Shown here piece by piece: positions 58,689 to 64,000 of a stretch of DNA of 64,000 nt. The translations under genes were made by a program, and so were the position numbers. Origin of the DNA: Struthio camelus (lineage: Eukaryota; Chordata; Aves; Struthioniformes; Struthionidae); contig NC_090954.1 of NCBI RefSeq assembly GCF_040807025.1, forward strand, positions 72,001 to 136,000, given 5' to 3'. The notes under the pieces are model-generated. The model saw only the letters and a list, made by a program, of their open reading frames with translations. It did no database searches and was not told where the DNA came from. How positions within the stretch are numbered: position 1 is the stretch's first letter; every line of letters begins with the position of its first letter.

Positions 58689-58767
58689 CTGTCACATCAC
58701 CACTCTCAGTGCGATGGGCCTGCGCCTTATCAAATCCAGACCTCAGGTCAGTGCGCAAAGCTGAACG
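58689..58767 (-). CDS. Penultimate coding exon of the unknown gene
   Basis: A long pyrimidine tract with a branch-like CCTAAC and the acceptor CCCCTGTTCCCAG precedes a 79 bp exon. The donor is ACAG|GTGAGG. It encodes 26 codons beginning RSALRTDLRSGFDKAQAH and ending RTESGDVT, plus one base that is completed to a Glu codon by the last exon. The peptide is charged and polar and probably disordered. The following intron is only about 102 bp. Confidence 0.6.
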
Positions 58768-58859
58768 CTGGGAACAGGGGAAGGTTAGGAACCCCAGAGA
58801 AGGGTTTGCAGCCTGCTGCTTAGGCTTCGGGGCTTACAGTTTATTATCTAAGGATTCAG

Positions 58860-59150
58860 CCCTTGTCATTTATCAGTAAGGCGTAAGCCCTGAACCCTAA
58901 GTGACAAACTGCAAATCTTGGAACCCAAGTGGTTGCTTTAAAATTTACGGATGAGGTTGGATTTTAAATCCTGCGCCCTGATCGCTAAGTCAGCAAACTG
59001 TAAACCCTGACTGATAAAGACAGCCCCACTAAATAAAGTAATAAACCATAGCCCCTGAGTGACAGACCCTCAACAACAAACTAAACAATAAACCTCAAGT
59101 GAAAAACTCCAAACCCTCAGCTTTAAGCAAGAAACACCAAAGTACACATG
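58860..59150 (+). repeat. Degenerate AT-rich short repeat
   Basis: A loose theme recurs about every 30-45 bp: TAAGCCCTGAACCCTAAGTG, AGCAAACTGTAAACCCTGAC, ATAGCCCCTGAGTGACAGACC and AAACCTCAAGTGAAAAACTCC. The units are too diverged to define a consensus. The isolated CCCTAA strings are not telomeric repeats. The block lies in the intron between 58,768 and 59,467. Confidence 0.5.
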
Positions 59151-59467
59151 AGCTTGCAAGTTTTGCCCACAGCTTAAGAAGTTTCCCCTTCATTTAGAAG
59201 TACAGCAGAACAGGAAGATATGCATCAGAATCACGTTACAGTTGCTGTTTATAAGCTTGGTCTTAGCCACCATTCAAATGTGAGCACATGCAAGAATCGC
59301 TCCACAGGACTGCAGTAAGCTGCACTTCCACTGAACCTACCTGAAACATTGCAAGCGCTTATTCAACTCCATTACAGACAATTAATATTTTTGGTCCCCT
59401 CAGCTCCATGGGCAAACATCCACAGCCAGTGACTCCAGCAACCACCTAGGGGACAACCACCTTCCAC

Positions 59468-59617
59468 CTCCCAGCCCTGCACACACACAGTGCAGCCCCA
59501 AGACTTAGCTGCGTCCACGCTGCAAGTCAGAGCTCGACCTTCATGGCCAGCCACAGATCTCCGCAGAGCTCCCAGCTGTGACACCGCTCCTTCGACTGCC
59601 AGACTATGCTTCAGCAC
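59468..59617 (-). CDS. Candidate internal coding exon c of the unknown gene
   Basis: The acceptor is strong (TTCTGGCTTCTTTGCAG). The open frame reads VLKHSLAVEGAVSQLGALRR and then SVAGHEGRALTCSVDAAKSW, a leucine and alanine rich segment that may be helical. The exon would be 150 bp (50 codons, phase 0-0) if the weak donor GGGAG|GTGGAAGG is used. That keeps the frame with the next exon. A different donor, GAAG|GTCGAG near 59,531, is possible but would need another exon to restore phase. The start is more certain than the end. Confidence 0.4.
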
Positions 59618-60599
59618 CTGCAAAGAAGCCAGAACAGTTACTGAGAGGCCAGGCAACTGCACAGCCCTCCTAGAACTACTCCCTTGTCCAAGGCCCGTAA
59701 CTGTTCCCACAATTATGACTGACCCTCTACACTGCTCCAGTCACTCTCTCAGGCTCCGTTTTATCGCAAGGATGTCACGGCAGCCCTCACATACAGTCAG
59801 GCTCGCTCAGGCACTCGGTCACCTCCAGCCTTCGGTAGATGGTCCTCCTCAGGGAAACTGTGCCGCTGACAGACACTCTCAGAAAGCACTGTCCAGCCAA
59901 GGCAGGATAAAAACTAAGGCCTCCAAAAGCTCCAAACCCTGGAGAGACTGAGCTGATGGGAAACTGACTCTGGCCTGGACAATGACAGAAGAAGGATTTT
60001 GCTTCACTTGCTCAGGCTGCCTAGCACGTGGCCCAAGTCAGACAGACCGTGCTGGAAATCCCTGTGACGTGACAGCGTGTTGGAAAGCAGAGCTGAGCAC
60101 AGGCTCCTGGAAGAGGAGCAGAGTAAGGCTGATGTAGGGAAGACAACAGTTTGCATAAAGTCAGAAAACAGGGCTCAATGCCAGCGACACAATCACGACT
60201 CCAACTGCACCGCGCAGCAGCCCTGTCTGCGCACAGGCAGACAAGACACAGTAACTGCAGACTGCGCTGACGTGTAAGACGGACAACAGCAGCTCCAGAC
60301 TGCCCTAGCACACCCTGCCCTACCTGCACCTGTCCTAACACCCGAGTACTCGGAGCCTCTGCTAATCTCTACCACATGCTAATGTCTACCACATCCCCCC
60401 ACAGCATCTTTGGCCCATTAGTGCTCCCCCACTGCACATCCGCAGCCCCATGCCTCTGCACAGAGTCGCTGCAGGGGTATCTGACATGACCTGAACCAGG
60501 CAGATTGATGGGACCCTCTGGTTGCTACTGATTGTCTCTGCTGAGCACCAATTGCCTCTTGACACCTTCCACACCAGACAAAACACAAAGGAATGATGA
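59618..60599. other. Intronic sequence without a recognised feature
   Basis: This is the left half of the large intron of the minus-strand gene model. It is ordinary base composition. ORFs on both strands up to about 150 codons overlap one another and lack domains. A duplicated phrase (CTAATCTCTACCACATG followed by CTAATGTCTACCACATC) lies near 60,362-60,395. Confidence 0.4.
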
Positions 60600-61420
60600 A
60601 CCTTCAGCTGGACAGAGGGACAGGGAGCAGAACAGAAGAAAAGAGGGATAGAGAGCTTGGCTGACGGATGGAAAAAGAAAGAGAAGGATAGAGACCTGGC
60701 CCCAGGGTCAGGGCCCTGAACAAAGGAAGAGAAAGAGAGGACAGAGGGCCAGACAGGTGGAGGGCTGGACAGAGGACCAGGGAGCAGAAGAGAGAAAAAG
60801 AAGGATGTAGAAGTGGACAGAAGAATAAAGAGAGGAAAGGAGGGAAGGGGAAGCAGACAGAGGGACGGGAAGCAAAAGAGAAGGGTGGAGAACCAGACAG
60901 AGGAACGGGGACTGGAAGAGAGGGAAAGGGAGCCAGTCAGAGCAATGGGAAGAGAGTGAGAACGATGAAGAGCCAACCAGAAAGGTGGAGAGAAAAAAAG
61001 AGAGAGGGGAAGTCAGACAGAGAGATGAGATAGAACAGGGGAAAAGAGGCATAGGGAGGCAAATAGATGGATGGGGAGCTGAACAGAGGGACAGAAATAG
61101 AAAGAGAAGGCTGGAGAGGGGGACAGAAGGCTGTAAAGGTACAAAGAGACAGACAAGAGCAGAAGAGGGATGGGGAGCTGGACAGAGGAACAGCGGGCAG
61201 GTAGTGGGACAGAGAGGGGAAAAGGATGATGGAGTGCTGGATAGAGCGATAGGGAGCCAGTCAGAGGGAGGAAGATATCGACAGAGGGATGCAAAGAGTA
61301 CAAGAGGGATGGGGAACTGGGCAGGGCACTGAGTAGCTAAACAAAGGGACGGGGTATCGGACAGAGCTACGGGGAAAGAAAGAAAAAGATGGAGCGCTGG
61401 ACAGAGGGACAGCGAGTGGA
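60600..61420 (+). repeat. Purine-rich minisatellite, unit roughly 55-60 bp
   Basis: The plus strand is nearly all A and G, with a recurring theme of GACAGAGGGACAGGGAGC, then AGAAGAGAG, then GAAGGATGGAGAGC, and then the next GACAGAGG. About 14 diverged units fit the length. The minus strand is correspondingly pyrimidine rich and gives a low-complexity 254-codon ORF (60,708-61,472) that I do not regard as a gene. Long purine tracts of this kind can form triplexes. The block lies in the large intron of the gene model. Confidence 0.75.
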
Positions 61421-61476
61421 ACCAGATGGATCCAGACAGCCCGGAACAGCCCTCAATACGCTCCAGTTCCACTCAC

Positions 61477-61599
61477 CTACTGAGCTGCAGAGCTCTCCGC
61501 GCACTGCTGTGCGGAGGACCCGCAGCCACACCGAAAGGCACGTGGAGGCCACTTGTGGGCCTGCTTGCCTGTATCCCTACACCTCCAGAGTGTCTGTGT
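61477..61599 (-). other. Possible cassette exon ending in a stop codon
   Basis: The acceptor CTCGGTCTTGCAG and a near-perfect donor (CTCAGTAG|GTGAGTGG) bound 123 bp, 41 codons. In the phase of the neighbouring exons (0-0) this reads TQTLWRCRDTGKQAHK and onward, and its last codon is TAG directly at the exon border. Inclusion between exons b and c would truncate the product. It could be a poison exon, an exon of a non-coding isoform, or a chance pair of sites. Confidence 0.25.
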
Positions 61600-61842
61600 C
61601 TGCAAGACCGAGGGTGCACCCACAGACCCAGACTGGGAAGGAACCTTGTGTTCAGTCACGGTATTTTACTATTCCTCATGCATTAGCCCCTTTCAGACCT
61701 TCATATGCATGTGCTTAACCCCAAATTCTCTCAGCCCTTAACAACTTCAGTACTCATAGCACCTAGTTTTTCCACACTCTCGAATCTTCCTTGCTCTTTC
61801 CTGTCTTGTTTGAAAACTCTCCCAGACCTCTCCTGTACTTAC

Positions 61843-61926
61843 ATGCTTCCTTAAGACAGCATCACCAAAATCAACAAAATGGGTTGAGCTGCTCCTCTTC
61901 AAGTTGCCGGCCCTCGGAACGTTATC
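61843..61926 (-). CDS. Internal coding exon b of the unknown gene
   Basis: This is an 84 bp exon of exactly 28 codons in phase 0-0. The acceptor is TTGATTTATTTGCAG and the donor CAT|GTAAGTACAG, both near consensus. It begins DNVPRAGNLKRSSSTHFV and ends DFGDAVLRKH. It joins the previous exon without a frame change. The aromatic and acidic FVDFGD segment looks slightly like a Tudor-type strand, but this is too short to assign. The exon could be skipped without changing frame. Confidence 0.7.
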
Positions 61927-62286
61927 CTGCAAATAAATCAAACCACAAGGTCACTGGGAGATTCTTGTTTTAGAGCTTTTTTTTTCCCCAAAGCTTTAAT
62001 TATGGCTCCCTAACCTGGGCAAATCAGATCCTCCCTTAAGCACTGTAACAGTTTTTATTCTGGGGTCCCAAGTTACTGTTATTACATTAAGCAGCAAAGC
62101 AAGGCAAAGACAGGTGGGGTCACAGGTTACTCATCTAGCGACAAAAATTCTTATTTTAGGCCTCACTGTTTATTCCAGGTAAACAGACAAAAATAAAGCT
62201 CCAAACAGGCAGGTGAGGCTTCACACAGACCTTGTGACTATTCCCCTTCTCCTTTCCTGGTCCATGAATTGTGGCTTATTACTCAC

Positions 62287-62474
62287 AAGTCCAGTGAGGA
62301 TGCAGCCAACCTTCCTACAGCTGAAGTTCTTCAGCAGTACCACGCAGAGAATCTTTCCACTGGCATTTGGATTCTCCTGGCCGCTCTTGACACGCTGTAA
62401 CTTACAAAGGTCTGAGAGCCGTAGCCTGTAGTTCTTCATGGCAGCATGTAGTCGATCCGCGATGTTCTGAATAC
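62287..62474 (-). CDS. Internal coding exon a of the unknown gene
   Basis: The acceptor TTGTGTTAATCTTAG and the donor CTT|GTGAGTAA frame a 188 bp exon. It is open in one frame and starts with the last two bases of a split codon. The peptide begins IQNIADRLHAAMKNYRLRL. Its first part, rich in L, R and K, could be helical. It continues with KLQRVKSGQENPNASGKI and then an alternating hydrophobic stretch, ILCVVLLKNF, followed by SCRKVGCILTGL, which looks like beta strands. No domain family was recognised. An earlier GTAAGT at the CTTT boundary inside the exon (near 62,406) is a possible alternative donor, but using it would put a TGA at the next junction, so the longer form is preferred. Confidence 0.7.
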
Positions 62475-63376
62475 CTAAGATTAACACAATTTATAAACAC
62501 AAAAATACTGCCGCTATAGGGTGTACAGTCAAGCTAAAATTTCTGCCACCAAAGAAAAACCCTCCGTGTCTGCCAGAATGAGCCATATGCATCAGCGCCT
62601 ATAGCTCAAGGCTAGCAACCCCTCCCAGGTGACGTTCTTCTGGCAGGCTGCGTGTCTGAACTCCTCCGTCTTGCCTAAGAGTCTCCGCTGGGACATTATA
62701 ACTTTGTCAGCCAGCACTTGTTGATGGAGGCACGGTAAAATCCATCATCCTCCGAAAGTATAAAGCAAAGCAAAAAAAAAAAAAAAATCAGAGCTCTGCA
62801 GAAAATCATAAGACAAACCCGTTTATATGCACAAAAGCAGATCTAATATACACACAAGCAAAGCAAACGAGCACAGGCAAGCCACAAATACCGCTTCCCC
62901 CAACTCCCCTTTTGGAAGCCATGAGGACACTTGGGTTGCTGTGAAAGGGAAGTTAGACTAAGTAGCTCCTAGAGCTTAATCTTTCAGAAGCCTTCTGTGT
63001 CCACATTTTTGGCACAACCACGCTCTACCCCTCATTCAATTCAGATGCACAGAAGATGATCTGCTTCTTGGTACACTTGCACTGTAACTCCCCCCTTGTT
63101 AAGATCAGTGCCCACTGTCCCACTTAGACAGAGGATACTCTGCTGCCTATTCATTTCCCTGACGTTAGCTAGTTTAGAGGGAATTGAGCAGACTGGACTG
63201 TATCTACGCCATCAAAGGTAAAAGTCTCAAAGATAGTTACAGCCCGGATTGCTGCTAAACAGTCTTTCTCACAGCCAGAGAATTTTTGCTCTGGCCCCAG
63301 AGGGGATGTAGGGATGCTGCTACTGGCACCCACTTTCCCTTACCACTGTTTTCTAATGGTGCTCCTCCCACGGAAT
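62475..63376. other. No recognised gene
   Basis: This is AT-richer unique sequence. It contains an oligo(A) run of 16 at 62,772-62,787 and a TATAAA at about 62,759. On the minus strand a short open stretch starting MSQRRLLGKTEEFRHAAC (about 62,695-62,590) was checked as a possible earlier exon, but no donor of the needed phase was found. Minus-strand text near 63,200-63,290 could be a further decayed part of the pol relic next to it. Confidence 0.45.
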
Positions 63377-63720
63377 CAGTAGATGTGGGAATCCTTACTG
63401 AAAAAGGCTTGCCTTGTCCTGGGAATTTGAGGACATGGAGATTTCACAGCTGCTTCTTTCAGTTTAGTGAAAGCAGCATCCCGTTCCTTGTTCCAGCTCC
63501 ATTCCTGACTCCTTTCCCGTAATTCCCACCATGGTCTGCTGATACCGGTAAAGCTACATTAACACTGCTACAAGAATTTAAATCCTGCAATTGCCCTAAG
63601 TTGGAACTGATGAGAAGGAAACTTAATTCCACAAAGCTTTAACATTTCCTCTACCTACCTGTCTTCCTGTTTTCCCAAACACAATTCCCATGTCATTAAC
63701 CTGGGGTTGCACCAATTGAG
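63377..63720 (-). mobile_element. Decayed endogenous retroviral pol fragment
   Basis: Three minus-strand frame segments, read in order from about 63,720 to 63,377, follow the layout of the end of retroviral reverse transcriptase and the connection domain. The first is a GIVFGKTGRQV-type segment, where pol has a G-x-x-x-S-x-G-x-R pattern. The second is a QLRAIAGF segment. The third is a long segment with RPWW, EWSWNKERDAAFTKLKEA and a following proline-rich stretch, where pol has W-x-W...AF-x-x-LK...P. Frame changes separate the segments, and a TGA ends the last one. It is a non-functional relic. No LTRs, gag or env were seen, and the ERV class was not determined. Confidence 0.55.
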
Positions 63721-64000
63721 CCTTCCTGAAATTCACCTCTTAATTTTATAATTCAGACACTGCTGTTTCTCACTTCCTCTTCGGGAACTTTGGTCACTTG
63801 ACTATCATTCCCCTAAGATAATAAGTTGCTGTCTTGTAGCTCATAAAATATGAGCTTTCAGAGATACATAAAGTCACACACAGAAAAATATATGTATGCA
63901 GCATACTTTTCGTAACACATACAGATGCATACATATAATCTTCTGTTACACGTTGGTGATCTGATATCCTGATGACTATTCCTAGGGATCTTTCCTCAAC
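63721..64000. other. AT-rich sequence at the window end
   Basis: This is AT-rich DNA with alternating purine and pyrimidine stretches (ATACATATATTTTTC on the minus strand, near 63,890). It may be upstream pol relic too decayed to read. No gene was recognised. Confidence 0.35.

Larger units (their letters stand above)
58345..62474 (-). other. Spliced gene model, 3' part, product unknown
   Basis: Five minus-strand exons can be chained: 62,287-62,474, 61,843-61,926, 59,468-59,617, 58,689-58,767 and 58,456-58,586. They are followed by a short UTR and AATAAA. The introns are about 360, 2,225, 700 and 102 bp. All junction phases agree (0, 0, 0 and 1) and no stop interrupts the 210 or so joined codons, which is unlikely by chance for five independent splice pairs. 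The first exon here begins in mid-codon, so the 5' part lies upstream, beyond 62,475 and perhaps outside the window. I do not recognise the protein. Its C-terminal half is rich in R, S, A and T and looks disordered. The third exon is the weakest link because its donor is poor. Confidence 0.6.

Noticed and set aside
58860..59150. Telomeric repeat because of CCCTAA strings
   Set aside because: CCCTAA occurs only singly within a diverged 30-45 bp theme. No two tandem TTAGGG or CCCTAA hexamers are present.
60708..61472. 254-codon minus-strand ORF rich in S, L, F and P
   Set aside because: It is the pyrimidine strand of the purine minisatellite. The composition alone suppresses stop codons.
62590..62695. 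Upstream first exon of the minus-strand gene starting MSQRRLLGKTEEF
   Set aside because: The frame is open for 34 codons, but no GT donor of the phase needed to join exon a was found.

Overview
The window looks like vertebrate nuclear DNA, not bacterial or viral. The evidence is a satellite array of more than 51 kb, a CpG-rich promoter built from ETS, ZNF143-like and YY1-like sites, short exons with GT-AG borders, AATAAA poly(A) signals and a decayed retroviral pol fragment. Compact introns and very GC-rich satellite next to gene-dense DNA suggest a bird (perhaps a microchromosome or subtelomeric interval). That is inference, because no diagnostic avian repeat such as CR1 was recognised.

Region 1 (1 to about 51,560) is a G-rich, purine-biased tandem array that starts before the window. 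Its basic unit is about 245 bp and consists of three related modules of about 82 bp. At intervals a longer variant carries an AT-rich core (TGCAATTGTAG), which I count 34 times. Higher-order structure lies on top: two variant domains that switch near 9.2 kb, a local 1.71 kb duplication, a 6,121 bp period, and a nearly perfect tandem duplication of 18,029 bp (10,458-28,519 repeated at 28,487-46,548). I see no credible protein in it; the many short ORFs on both strands follow from the composition and the repetition.

Region 2 (about 51,560-54,815) is the same satellite progressively decayed, as expected at the edge of an array homogenised by unequal exchange. A further relic lies at 57,480-57,950, beyond the promoter, so the promoter sits inside the old satellite flank.

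Region 3 (54,815-58,350) holds a candidate plus-strand exon and a CpG island whose core is a 61 bp tandem repeat (about seven copies). Each copy carries paired CCGGAAG ETS sites, a ZNF143-like site and a YY1-like site. A C-rich minisatellite follows, and then a plus-strand AATAAA.

Region 4 (58,345-62,474, minus strand) is the 3' part of an unrecognised spliced gene. I could build five exons whose phases agree across every junction, ending in a stop codon and a good poly(A) site. Its introns hold a purine-rich minisatellite and a degenerate repeat. Region 5 (62,475-64,000) is AT-richer DNA with a broken endogenous retroviral pol relic on the minus strand. The minus-strand gene and any transcript from the CpG island would converge at about 58,350.
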